Position numbers and translations under genes: made by a program. This document shows, piece after piece, positions 19,657-27,178 of a stretch of DNA of 64,000 bases (its first letter is position 1; every line of letters starts with the position of its first letter). The notes below the pieces were generated by a model. It made no database searches. It was given only the letters and a program-made list of their open reading frames with translations, and was not told where the DNA came from. The DNA comes from Alphaproteobacteria bacterium (GTDB lineage: Bacteria; Pseudomonadota; Alphaproteobacteria; Reyranellales; Reyranellaceae): assembly GCA_017308235.1 (NCBI GenBank), contig JAFKFL010000007.1, forward strand, positions 310,001-374,000, written 5' to 3'.

Positions 19657-19914
19657 ATGGAGTTGTTTGATATCGTCGTCGAGCCGAACGTGCCTCGACG
19701 ACGCGGACGCGAGGCACTGTCGGAGAAGAAGCGGGCAGCCGCTTTGTTCCGGGTCTGGCATGGCGTGCGGGAGCTGATCGACGAGGCCGAGCGGCTGGGC
19801 GAGAACGAGCTGGTCCACTTCCTCGCGGTGGCCCAGATGCTGGTCGAGGAGAAAGCCACGACCCTCACGGCCGGCACCGTCTTCGACGGCGCGGATACGA
19901 GCCTGCCGAACTAG
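19657..19914 (+). CDS. small hypothetical protein
   Basis: An 85-residue soluble protein of unknown function, starting at 19657 with GGGAG a few bases upstream. It is basic at the N terminus (PRRRGREALSEKKRAA), then amphipathic helical (GVRELIDEAERLGENELVHFLAVAQMLVEEKA). It is 77 bases after the second GNAT gene and could belong to that operon. Its stop overlaps the stop of the convergent enoyl-CoA hydratase by three bases. The short length and plain composition allow no function call. Confidence 0.6.
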   Translation: MELFDIVVEPNVPRRRGREALSEKKRAAALFRVWHGVRELIDEAERLGENELVHFLAVAQMLVEEKATTLTAGTVFDGADTSLPN

Positions 19915-20693
19915 CGGAAATCCGGTTGGCGCTTTTCCACGAAGGCGGCGATGCCTTCGTTGGCGTCGTGCGTCGGAACGATCTGTGCGAACGCGGCCTC
20001 CTCTATGGCGAGGCCATCGTCGATCGATGCATCCATGCCGCGATGGACCGCCGAAAGCGCCGCGGCGAGCGTCAGCGGCGGTTTCCCGGCCAGTTCGCTG
20101 GCCAACACAAGGGCTGCTGTCAGGAGAACATCGGCCGGAACGACGCGATTGACGAGGCCCAACCGCAGCGCTTCCTCTGCGTCGAAGCGTCGTCCTGTCA
20201 AAATCAGCTCGAGCGCCGCCTTGCGGCCGACATTCCTCGGCAGGCGTTGCGTTCCGCCGAAAGTCGGGATGATCCCGATATTGATTTCCGCCTTGGAGAA
20301 AACCGCCGTTCGGTCGGCCAGCGCGAGATGCGCCGCCTCCACGAACTCGCAGCCGCCACCGAACGCCAACCCATTGACCGCGGCGATGATCGGCTTGGGA
20401 AAGGCCTCGACCCGCCGGGTCATCCGCTGGCCGGGGCGCAGGAAGTGCGCGACCGCCTCGGCCGGTCCCGCTTTCACATGCGACTGAAATGCCGAGATGT
20501 CGGCGCCTGCGCTGAACGCGCGGCCGGCGCCGGTGACGACGATCGCCCGGGTCGACCGGTCGAGCTCGACACGATCCAGCAGGTCCATCACGGCGCCTAT
20601 GAGCGCGCTATTGAAAGCGTTCAGCTTCTCGGGACGATTCAAGGTCGCGACGATGACTGCACCGCGCTGCTCGACGAGAAGGACTTCTGGCAT
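19911..20693 (-). CDS. enoyl-CoA hydratase/isomerase family protein
   Basis: A 260-residue crotonase. The ATG at 20693 has AGGAG nine bases upstream. The CoA-binding and oxyanion-hole blocks are present (AGRAFSAGADISAF; NGLAFGGGCEFVEAAHLALA; AEINIGIIPTFGGTQRLPR). Both glutamates used by true hydratases are in place: one after GGGC and one in AEINIG. Hydration of a 2-enoyl-CoA in beta-oxidation is therefore likely. It is divergent from a second crotonase at 20878 that lacks the second Glu; the two are probably not redundant. Confidence 0.93.
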   Translation of the reverse strand: MPEVLLVEQRGAVIVATLNRPEKLNAFNSALIGAVMDLLDRVELDRSTRAIVVTGAGRAFSAGADISAFQSHVKAGPAEAVAHFLRPGQRMTRRVEAFPKPIIAAVNGLAFGGGCEFVEAAHLALADRTAVFSKAEINIGIIPTFGGTQRLPRNVGRKAALELILTGRRFDAEEALRLGLVNRVVPADVLLTAALVLASELAGKPPLTLAAALSAVHRGMDASIDDGLAIEEAAFAQIVPTHDANEGIAAFVEKRQPDFR

Positions 20694-20877
20694 TCCGGAC
20701 GGCTCCTGTTTGCGCGCTGAAAAGCGCGGCAACCTCCGTCGGAAGAGGCCTGCGCGGCAAACGAGTTCTGCTCAATCGCAGGTGAGCGCTGGACGTTCGG
20801 CCAGATCGCTCGATCGTGCTAGCGGATGAAGGCCGTCTGAGCGACGGCACTCCTATTCGACTGACCCGCAGGTTTTC

Positions 20878-21663
20878 ATGTCATCTTCCAAGGTCTCCGT
20901 CACCGCTCACGACACGGCATTGCTTGTCGAGATCAATCGGCCGGCCGTACGCAATGCGGTCGACAACGAAACGGCCGAAGCGCTTGCCGACGCCTTCCGT
21001 CGGTTCGACAAGGATCCGGCCCTTCGCGTGGCGGTCTTCGCGGGCAGGGACGGCACCTTCTGCGCCGGCGCCGACTTGAAGCAGATGGCCAGCGGCGAGC
21101 GCCGCAAGCGCTGGCGCGAGAGCACCGACGGCCCGATGGGGCCGACGCGGCTCGCGCTCTCCAAGCCCGTGATCGCCGCCGTCGAAGGATATGCGGTCGC
21201 AGGCGGGTTCGAGCTTGCGCTCTGGTGCGACCTGCGGATCGCGGCAACCAACGCGGTGTTCGGCGTGTTCAATCGCCGGTGGGGCGTGCCGCTGATGGAT
21301 GGCGGAACGGTTCGTCTGCCGCGGCTCGTCGGCGAGGGGCGCGCGCTTGAGATCACCTTGACCGGCAGGCCGGTCGCGGCGGACGAGGCGCTGCGGATCG
21401 GTCTGGTCAACGAGGTGACACCGCCGGGCGGCGCCGTGGCGCGGGCGTTGGAACTCGCGCACACGCTCGCGTCATTGCCGCAGGACGCCTTCAATCTCGA
21501 TCGCCAGTCGATCCGCCGCCAGGCGGGTCTGTCGCTGGCCGATGCCATGAACAAGGAGTTTCGCGAGAGCCTTGCCGCGCAAGGCGTCGAGCAAGGCGCC
21601 AGCAGATTCGTGGAAGGAGCGGGCCGTCATGGCGTGGCCGTGCCAGCGTCACATCAAAGGTGA
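20878..21663 (+). CDS. crotonase/enoyl-CoA hydratase family protein
   Basis: A 261-residue crotonase-fold protein. The oxyanion-hole block GTFCAGADLKQMA and the first glutamate (GGFELALWCDLRIA) are present. The second block reads FGVFNRRWGVPLMDGGTVRLPRLVG, the version in which the second catalytic Glu is missing. This subgroup is usually annotated as enoyl-CoA hydratase, but its reaction may differ. The ATG at 20878 has only a weak AGG upstream. It is divergent from the other crotonase; the 184 bases between them hold no obvious operator. Confidence 0.9.
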   Translation: MSSSKVSVTAHDTALLVEINRPAVRNAVDNETAEALADAFRRFDKDPALRVAVFAGRDGTFCAGADLKQMASGERRKRWRESTDGPMGPTRLALSKPVIAAVEGYAVAGGFELALWCDLRIAATNAVFGVFNRRWGVPLMDGGTVRLPRLVGEGRALEITLTGRPVAADEALRIGLVNEVTPPGGAVARALELAHTLASLPQDAFNLDRQSIRRQAGLSLADAMNKEFRESLAAQGVEQGASRFVEGAGRHGVAVPASHQR

Positions 21664-21682
21664 AGGTGAGGGGCGGCGCCGT

Positions 21683-22612
21683 CTATTCCGTGAGCCTTTT
21701 GCGCAACCAGGGTAGCCGGCGCATTTCTTCCGCGGAGATCATTCCGATGGCAATGCCGCCCAGGATCATCGCCATTGCCAGCAACAGGCCGCCGTTGATC
21801 ACCTCACCAAAAGCGATGACGGAGCTCGCGACACCGACGACCGGAGTGGCGAGAATGCCCAGCGACGTGGTGGTGGCCGGCAGGCTTCGGTTGACTGTCA
21901 CCATCGCCCAATAGCCGAGAGCCGTGCCGCAGACGCCGCTATAGAGAAAAGCGGCCGCAAGCGAGGGCGTCCCTCTGATCTGCGGCACGCCGTCGACCAG
22001 CAGCGCCAGGACGGAGAGGACGCAGGTGGCAAGCAACGCCTGCCAGAACACGAGCTGGAACGGCGTCGATATCCAGGTGTGGACACGGACATAGAGGATG
22101 CTGATGGCCCAGCTCAGTGCGGCCAGCAGGACCAGGCCGTTGCCGAGCAAGGCCTGCCCGTCGCTCCAATCGAAGGCCATCGGATTGAACATGACCGCAA
22201 GCCCCGCCATGCCCACGCCGATCCCGATCAGCCGCGACGGCGCGAGCCGCTCGCCGAGAAACAGCCGGGCACCGGGCGCGACCCAGAGCGGCGTCGTGTA
22301 GCCAAGTACGATCGAGCGTCCAACCGGGACCAGCTGCAGCCCAAAGGCGACGAGCGTCGAGAAGATCGCCATGTGCAACAGGCCAACAGCGAGCACGACC
22401 GGAAGATCGCGCCGGTGCGGCACGACGAACTGCCCGCGCGCCAACAACAGCAGGAACAGCGTGACGGACGCGATAGCGGAGCGGATCGCCGTGGCCCAAA
22501 GCGGAGAGACGCTGTCGACGAGGATCTTGGTCACGGCCCAGTTGAGCCCCCACGTCACGACGACGATGCCGAACAGGAACAACGCCGTGCGTCGGGGAAG
22601 AAGATCGCTCAT
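21683..22612 (-). CDS. DMT superfamily (EamA) transporter
   Basis: A 309-residue inner-membrane carrier with ten predicted helices in two EamA repeats. The ATG at 22612 follows CGGAG at seven bases. Typical EamA features are the opening TWGLNWAVTKILVDSVSPLWATAIR, a mid-protein LGYTTPLWVAPGARLFLGE and the second-repeat LLAALSWAISILYVR. DMT carriers mostly export amino acids or metabolites. It is divergent from a MocR-type regulator starting 84 bases away, a common pairing in which the regulator controls the exporter. Confidence 0.93.
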   Translation of the reverse strand: MSDLLPRRTALFLFGIVVVTWGLNWAVTKILVDSVSPLWATAIRSAIASVTLFLLLLARGQFVVPHRRDLPVVLAVGLLHMAIFSTLVAFGLQLVPVGRSIVLGYTTPLWVAPGARLFLGERLAPSRLIGIGVGMAGLAVMFNPMAFDWSDGQALLGNGLVLLAALSWAISILYVRVHTWISTPFQLVFWQALLATCVLSVLALLVDGVPQIRGTPSLAAAFLYSGVCGTALGYWAMVTVNRSLPATTTSLGILATPVVGVASSVIAFGEVINGGLLLAMAMILGGIAIGMISAEEMRRLPWLRKRLTE

Positions 22613-22695
22613 CGAATGGCTCCGATCGGGGGCGATTGTCGCTTCTACTGGTGCTATTGAAAGAGCCACTTCGAAGAAGACTATAGAGCCAGTTT

Positions 22696-24243
22696 ATGCA
22701 CGACCCTTTATCCGGCGTGATCGATCTCGATCCGCGAAGCGGCAAGACGCTTGTCCAGCAGCTTTGCGATCGGTTGCGGGAAGCGATCCTGGCGGGGCAC
22801 TTGCAGCCGGGTCAGCATCTGCCGTCCAGCCGTCAACTTGCCCGTCGCCTCAAAGTGTCGAGGAACACAGTGTCCTTCGCCGTCGAGCAACTGGCGATGG
22901 AAGGCTATTTCCATGTGGCGCAGGGGCGGCGTCCAACGGTCGCTGCTGTCGCGAGATCGTCACCGGCGTCCGGTGCGCCCTTGCATCGGGCGTCCAGGGC
23001 GATACAGGTCTCGCGGTGGGCGGAGCGGCTCAGTCGATCCGACTGGCCGTTCGAACAGGAGGGTGCGCCGCGGCCCTTTTCGCCCGGGCTGGCGGATGCG
23101 CGGGAATTTCCCCATGACCTCTGGGCGCGCTGTTTGCGCCGAGCGGCACGCAATGCAGATCGGGCAAGCATGGTCGGCGTCAATCGGCCAGGCTTGCGTG
23201 TCGCATTGCTGCGTCATCTCGCCGAGCATCGGGGCGTCAAGGCGGCCGCCCACCAGCTCGTCATCACGCCGTCGGCGCAGTCGGCCATCGAGCTGATCGC
23301 GCGCACGATCGTCGATCAGGGCGACACGGCGTGGCTCGAAAGTCCGGGGTATGGCGGCGCCCGCGCGGCATTCGAAGCCGTCGGTGCTCGGATCCTGGGT
23401 GTCGGTCTCGACGATCGCGGCCTCTCGATCGCGAAACGGATCGACCGGCCGCGGTTGATCTTCGTCACGCCGTCGCATCAGTACCCGACCGGCCGCCTCA
23501 TGCCTGTGTCACGCCGCCAGGAGCTGCTCGGCTTTGCGGCGTCGGCCGGCGCGGTGATCATCGAAGACGACTATGACAGCGAGTTCCATTACGACGGCAG
23601 GCCCGTCGCCTCTCTGCAGGGCCTCGATCGCGGCAACACGGTCTTCTACGTCGGCACGCTGTCCAAATCGACGTTTGCGGATATCCGTGTCGGCTATGCG
23701 ATCGTGCCCGAGAGCCTCGTCACGATCTTCGAACGGGCGCAGCGTCATGGCGGCCAAATCGTTGCCGCTTCAGTGCAGGACGCCCTGGCGGATTTCATCA
23801 ACGAGGGCTATCTCGCCCAGCATATCCGCAAGATGGTGCGCCTCTATCGGGCGCGACGCGACCGGCTGGTGCAAACGCTCAAGGCCGCCGCGGGCGATCG
23901 CCTCGAGGTGATGCCGCCTGCCGGCGGCATGCAGTTGCTGGCTTACCTGCGGGCGCACGATGACGATCGAACGATTACCACTCGCCTCGCAGAGGCAGGT
24001 GTGACGGTGCGGCCTCTCTCCCGGCATTTCGTCGGCGAGGCGGCTGGTCAGGGCCTGTTCCTGGGCTTCGCCGCCTGGAACGAGCGGGAGATCGATGCAG
24101 GTGCGGACGTCATCGGGAGGATCATATCAACGCCCGCCGACGCAGCGTCTAAGCGCAGCAGTCGTCCCGTCCCTGCTGGACGGGTGGGCAAGGCACCGAG
24201 CCGTAGGAGCAGAAGACGCAGCAATCGCCATGCCGGGGCTTGA
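22696..24243 (+). CDS. MocR-like transcriptional regulator (GntR HTH plus aminotransferase domain)
   Basis: A 515-residue PdxR/MocR regulator. Residues about 15-80 are a GntR winged helix (LREAILAGHLQPGQHLPSSR; LKVSRNTVSFAVEQL). Residues about 125-475 are a fold-type I aminotransferase domain with the PLP-binding lysine in GTLSKSTF (K324) and EDDYDSEFHYDG. Such proteins sense PLP or an amine and control neighbouring genes, here probably the divergent EamA exporter. The C terminus carries an odd Arg/Ser-rich tail of about 35 residues that overlaps the antisense GDCCVxC gene by 95 bases, so an older stop has probably been lost. Confidence 0.93.
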   Translation: MHDPLSGVIDLDPRSGKTLVQQLCDRLREAILAGHLQPGQHLPSSRQLARRLKVSRNTVSFAVEQLAMEGYFHVAQGRRPTVAAVARSSPASGAPLHRASRAIQVSRWAERLSRSDWPFEQEGAPRPFSPGLADAREFPHDLWARCLRRAARNADRASMVGVNRPGLRVALLRHLAEHRGVKAAAHQLVITPSAQSAIELIARTIVDQGDTAWLESPGYGGARAAFEAVGARILGVGLDDRGLSIAKRIDRPRLIFVTPSHQYPTGRLMPVSRRQELLGFAASAGAVIIEDDYDSEFHYDGRPVASLQGLDRGNTVFYVGTLSKSTFADIRVGYAIVPESLVTIFERAQRHGGQIVAASVQDALADFINEGYLAQHIRKMVRLYRARRDRLVQTLKAAAGDRLEVMPPAGGMQLLAYLRAHDDDRTITTRLAEAGVTVRPLSRHFVGEAAGQGLFLGFAAWNEREIDAGADVIGRIISTPADAASKRSSRPVPAGRVGKAPSRRSRRRSNRHAGA

Positions 24244-24361
24244 GCAACGTGCGGCAGCCGGTGCAATCGTAGAAATAAAGGCAGGCGTCAGTGGGCATGA
24301 TCTCGACCTTGACCGCGCCGCAGGACGGGCAGGTGAGCGTCGATTGCAGGATCGCGGTCAT
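24149..24361 (-). CDS. GDCCVxC domain-containing protein (Cys form)
   Basis: A 70-residue cysteine-rich protein of the GDCCVxC family, some members of which carry selenocysteine; this one has cysteines throughout. It has C-x2-C at 11-14, C-x2-C at 33-36 and GDCCVFCSYGSVPCPP from residue 45. The ATG overlaps the merT-like stop (ATGA), so the two are co-translated, fitting the association of this family with mercury-resistance genes. A metal-trafficking or mercury-binding role is inferred. Its 3' end overlaps the opposite-strand MocR gene by 95 bases. Confidence 0.88.
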   Translation of the reverse strand: MTAILQSTLTCPSCGAVKVEIMPTDACLYFYDCTGCRTLLKPRHGDCCVFCSYGSVPCPPVQQGRDDCCA

Positions 24362-24753
24362 ACCGGCGGCTCGATCCAGAAGGTGAGGGCGAGCAAGGCG
24401 ACGGCCAGGACCATGGCCGCGATGCTTGCCACATCGAAGGCCGGGCGGGCGCAAGCGGCCCCTGGCGAGCATGCACGCGCGCGGCGTTGTCGCCACAGGA
24501 CGACGCTCGCGGCTCCCACACAGAGCACGGCAGCATAGAACAGGACATGCTGATAGGGCGCGGCGAGGATACCGATCGTAAGCAGCGACGCGGCGCCAAT
24601 GCCGACCAGAGAAAGCGCGACCGGCAGCGCGCAGCAGGACGCCACACCGAACGCAGCGATGAGTCCGGCGGCGGCAAGCAGCATCTTCGCCGTGTCGCTG
24701 GTCGCGCCGGCTTCACGGCGGCTGACGTTTTCGCTTTCGTCTTGAACAACCAT
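24358..24753 (-). CDS. merT: mercuric transport protein, MerT-like
   Basis: A 131-residue membrane protein with three predicted helices. The first helix carries the vicinal cysteine pair in GVASCCALPVALS (C40, C41); the loop between helices two and three carries a second pair (C95 and C101, in ACSPGAACARP). These are the Hg2+-relay pairs of MerT. The ATG at 24753 lies only about 10 bases beyond the predicted -10 element, so the message may be nearly leaderless. It is followed by the GDCCVxC gene and is divergent from a MerR gene across a shared palindrome. No merA or merP is nearby. Confidence 0.85.
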   Translation of the reverse strand: MVVQDESENVSRREAGATSDTAKMLLAAAGLIAAFGVASCCALPVALSLVGIGAASLLTIGILAAPYQHVLFYAAVLCVGAASVVLWRQRRARACSPGAACARPAFDVASIAAMVLAVALLALTFWIEPPV

Positions 24754-24761
24754 GGCCGAAC

Positions 24762-24791
24762 CTTGCACCCTGTAGTGACTACAGGTGCAAG
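24762..24791. promoter_or_regulatory. MerR-type divergent operator-promoter
   Basis: CTTGCACC...GGTGCAAG with inner TGTAG-TGA-CTACA forms a near-perfect palindrome. On each strand a TTGCAC -35 element is followed by a 19-base spacer, the long spacing that MerR-family activators correct, then CAAGGT (minus) or CAAGAC (plus) as the -10. It serves merT-GDCCVxC leftward and merR rightward. Confidence 0.8.
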
Positions 24792-24822
24792 ACATTCGCT
24801 GTTTCAAACAATCGTGAAGCCC

Positions 24823-25245
24823 ATGACGACTCCGCAAGCCTTTCGCATCGGCGCGCTCGCTCGCCTGAGCGGCGTCAAAATCGAGACCATCCGCTACTAC
24901 GAGCGCGAGGGCCTGCTGGCGAAACCTGGTCGAACGGCCGGCGGCATCCGGATCTACAGGCCGTCGGACGCCCAGCGGCTGGCGTTCATCCGGCGCACGC
25001 GAGAGCTCGGCTTTCCGCTCGGCGAGGTGCGCGAGCTGCTGGGACTTGCCGACCGGAGGTCGCGCTCGTGCCGGCGCGTCCATGCCGTGGCGGCCGCCCA
25101 TCTCACCGAGATGCGGCGCAAGATCGAGGACATGCGTCGGATGGAACGCATACTCGCCGGCATGGTGGCCGATTGCGCCGAGGGTACTCTGCCCGATTGT
25201 CCGTTTCTCGAGGCTTTGGCATGCGTGGACTGGGCTTCGCGCTGA
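24823..25245 (+). CDS. merR: MerR family metal-responsive regulator
   Basis: A 140-residue MerR-family activator/repressor. Residues 7-75 are the winged helix (RIGALARLSGVKIETIRYYEREGLL), and residues about 85-118 the dimerisation helix. Cysteines C83, C118 and C126 lie where MerR uses three cysteines to bind Hg2+, although the C118-C126 spacing (C-x7-C-P) is closer to CueR or ZntR. The neighbouring merT and GDCCVxC genes favour mercury. ATG at 24823 is used; a GTG at 24814 is possible. The operator is at 24762-24791. Confidence 0.88.
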   Translation: MTTPQAFRIGALARLSGVKIETIRYYEREGLLAKPGRTAGGIRIYRPSDAQRLAFIRRTRELGFPLGEVRELLGLADRRSRSCRRVHAVAAAHLTEMRRKIEDMRRMERILAGMVADCAEGTLPDCPFLEALACVDWASR

Positions 25246-25251
25246 GGTCGC

Positions 25252-26136
25252 TCACTTATGCCGTGGATCAAGTGCGTCGCGCAGGCCGTCGCCCAAAAGA
25301 TTGAACGAAAGCACGGCGGCGAAGATCGCGACGCCGGGCCAGATCGCCATCCATGGCGCCTGGCCGATGAAGCGCTGCGCGGTGTTCAGCATGCTGCCCC
25401 ACGACGGCGCGGGCGGCTGCTGGCCGAGGCCGAGGAAGGAAAGTGCCGCCTCGGCGATGATGGCGCCTGCGATGGCGAGCGACACCTGGATCAGCAGTGG
25501 CGGTACGATGTTGGGCAGCACGTGGCGCAAGGCGATGCGCCAGTGCGGATTGCCGACGGCGCGGGCCGCCTCGACATAGTCCTCGACCTTGGCTGCGAGA
25601 GTCTGGCCACGGGTCAGGCGCACGAACACCGGCGTCGCGGTGATGCCGATCGCGATCATGGCGTTGCCGAGGCTCGGGCCCAGGAAGGCCGCGAGCGCAA
25701 TGGCCAGGATCAGGAACGGGATGGCGAGCATGGCGTCGACCAGTCGCGACAGCGCCGCGTCGATCCAGCCGCCGGCATAACCCGCCAGCAGGCCGAGCGG
25801 CACGCCGACGCCCGCGGCAATGCCGACCGAGACCACGCCGGCGCCGAGCGAGGCGCGCGCGCCCCAGATGATGCGCGAGAGCACGTCGCGACCGACCTCA
25901 TCGGTGCCGAACCAGTGCGCCCACGATGGCGCCTTGCGCACCAGGCTCCAGCTCGTCGCGACCGGATCGTAGGGCGCAACCAAGGGCGCCAGCAGCGCCA
26001 GCAGGATGAACAGCACGACGACGGCGAGCCCGACCAGCGCTCCCTTGCGCCGCCGCAGCCGCCGCCACGCCCGCGCCCACGGGTTCTCCTCGCGGGCGGC
26101 AGCCGCGACTTCATCGGAAGCGGCGGTCATGGTCAT
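25252..26136 (-). CDS. peptide/nickel ABC transporter permease (DppC-like)
   Basis: A 294-residue inner-membrane permease of the oligopeptide/dipeptide ABC family. It has the DppC-type N-terminal extension (RLRRRKGALVGLAVVVLF), then HWFGTDEVGRDVLSRIIWGARASL, and the EAA loop EAARAVGNPHWRIALRHVLPN that contacts the ATPases. It is last in the oppD-oppF-binding protein-permease-permease run. A family B repeat ends three bases upstream of its ATG and seems to provide the ribosome-binding region. ATG at 26136 or 26130. The substrate is presumably a peptide. Confidence 0.95.
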   Translation of the reverse strand: MTMTAASDEVAAAAREENPWARAWRRLRRRKGALVGLAVVVLFILLALLAPLVAPYDPVATSWSLVRKAPSWAHWFGTDEVGRDVLSRIIWGARASLGAGVVSVGIAAGVGVPLGLLAGYAGGWIDAALSRLVDAMLAIPFLILAIALAAFLGPSLGNAMIAIGITATPVFVRLTRGQTLAAKVEDYVEAARAVGNPHWRIALRHVLPNIVPPLLIQVSLAIAGAIIAEAALSFLGLGQQPPAPSWGSMLNTAQRFIGQAPWMAIWPGVAIFAAVLSFNLLGDGLRDALDPRHK

Positions 26137-26138
26137 GC

Positions 26139-26194
26139 GGACCGCGAGCCTCTGGCTCGCTCATGATCGTGAGCGCGCAAGATGCGCGCGGTCC
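26139..26194. repeat. dispersed palindromic repeat, family B copy 1
   Basis: A 56-base element with outer arms GGACCGCG (26139-26146) and CGCGGTCC (26187-26194). It has two inner hairpins, GCGAGCC-TCT-GGCTCGC and GCGCGC-AAGAT-GCGCGC. It lies inside the opp operon, against the start codon of the DppC-like gene. Other copies: 30779-30855, 42504-42575 and 48564-48619. Confidence 0.88.
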
Positions 26195-26206
26195 AAAAGA
26201 GACGGG

Positions 26207-27148
26207 TCATCCGCGCAGCCTCGGGTTCACGAGCATGTAGGCGATGTCGGCCAAAAGGTTGAGCAGGATGTAGATCGTGGAGGTCACCAGCACGACGCCC
26301 TGCACCACGGCGTAGTCACGATTGAACACCGAATCGACGATCAGCTTGCCAAAGCCCGGGATGGTGAAGACCTGTTCGGTCAGCACCGCGCCCGAGAGCA
26401 GAGTGCCGAATTCGAGCGCGCCTAGCGTGATCACCGGCGTCATGGCGTTGCGCAGCGCATGCTTCAGCACCACGCGCCCCTCCTGCAGGCCTTTGGCGCG
26501 CGCGGTGCGGACGTAGTCGGCGCCCATCGCCTGCAGCATGGCGCCGCGCGTGTGGCGCATCAGCACGGCGGCCAGCGCATTGCCCAGCACGAAGGCTGGC
26601 ATGATGGTCGTGCCGAGACTCTGCCGCCAGTCCTCGCCCAGCGGCACATAGCCGGAGGCCGGCAGCCAATGCAGCGTCACCGAGAAGAGGAAGATCAGCA
26701 GGATCCCCAGCCAGAAGTTGGGCGTACTGAGCCCCCATAGCGCGAAGACGTTGGCACCGTAGTCCCAGGCGGTCTCCTTCTTTACCGCCGAGACGATGCC
26801 GGCCGGAATGCCGATGCCGAGCGCGAATATCAGCGCCATGGCGGCGAGCTGCAGCGTCACCGGCAGCTTCTGCTCGACGAGGCTTGCGACCGGCGCCTTG
26901 AGCCGCATCGATTCGCCGAGGTCGCCGGCCAACACGCCCTTGGCCCAGTAGAAGTAGCGCACCGGTACCGGATCGTTCAGCCGGTACTGCTCGCGGATCT
27001 GCGCCAGCACGGCGGGATCGCGGTCCTCGCCGGCCATGATCAGCGCCGGATCGCCCGGCAGGAGCTGCTGCAAACCGAAGATCAGCATCGAGACGAGCAC
27101 GATCGTCGGAGCGATCTGCAGCAGCCGTCGGGTGAGGAAAGCGAGCAT
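26207..27148 (-). CDS. peptide/nickel ABC transporter permease (DppB-like)
   Basis: A 313-residue permease with the DppB-type start LTRRLLQIAPTIVLVSMLIF and six predicted helices. The cytoplasmic EAA motif reads YVRTARAKGLQEGRVVLKHALRN. The C-terminal block GALEFGTLLSGAVLTEQVFTIPG is characteristic of the family. It pairs with the DppC-like subunit to form the membrane channel. It starts 30 bases after the substrate-binding protein gene and is followed by a repeat element, then the DppC-like gene. Confidence 0.95.
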   Translation of the reverse strand: MLAFLTRRLLQIAPTIVLVSMLIFGLQQLLPGDPALIMAGEDRDPAVLAQIREQYRLNDPVPVRYFYWAKGVLAGDLGESMRLKAPVASLVEQKLPVTLQLAAMALIFALGIGIPAGIVSAVKKETAWDYGANVFALWGLSTPNFWLGILLIFLFSVTLHWLPASGYVPLGEDWRQSLGTTIMPAFVLGNALAAVLMRHTRGAMLQAMGADYVRTARAKGLQEGRVVLKHALRNAMTPVITLGALEFGTLLSGAVLTEQVFTIPGFGKLIVDSVFNRDYAVVQGVVLVTSTIYILLNLLADIAYMLVNPRLRG

Positions 27149-27178
27149 GAGGCCCTGTTTCCGACAGTCCCTTGGGGG

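Noticed and set aside
24149..24361. Selenocysteine in the GDCCVxC protein
   Set aside because: Some family members are selenoproteins, but here every expected position is a Cys codon and there is no in-frame TGA.
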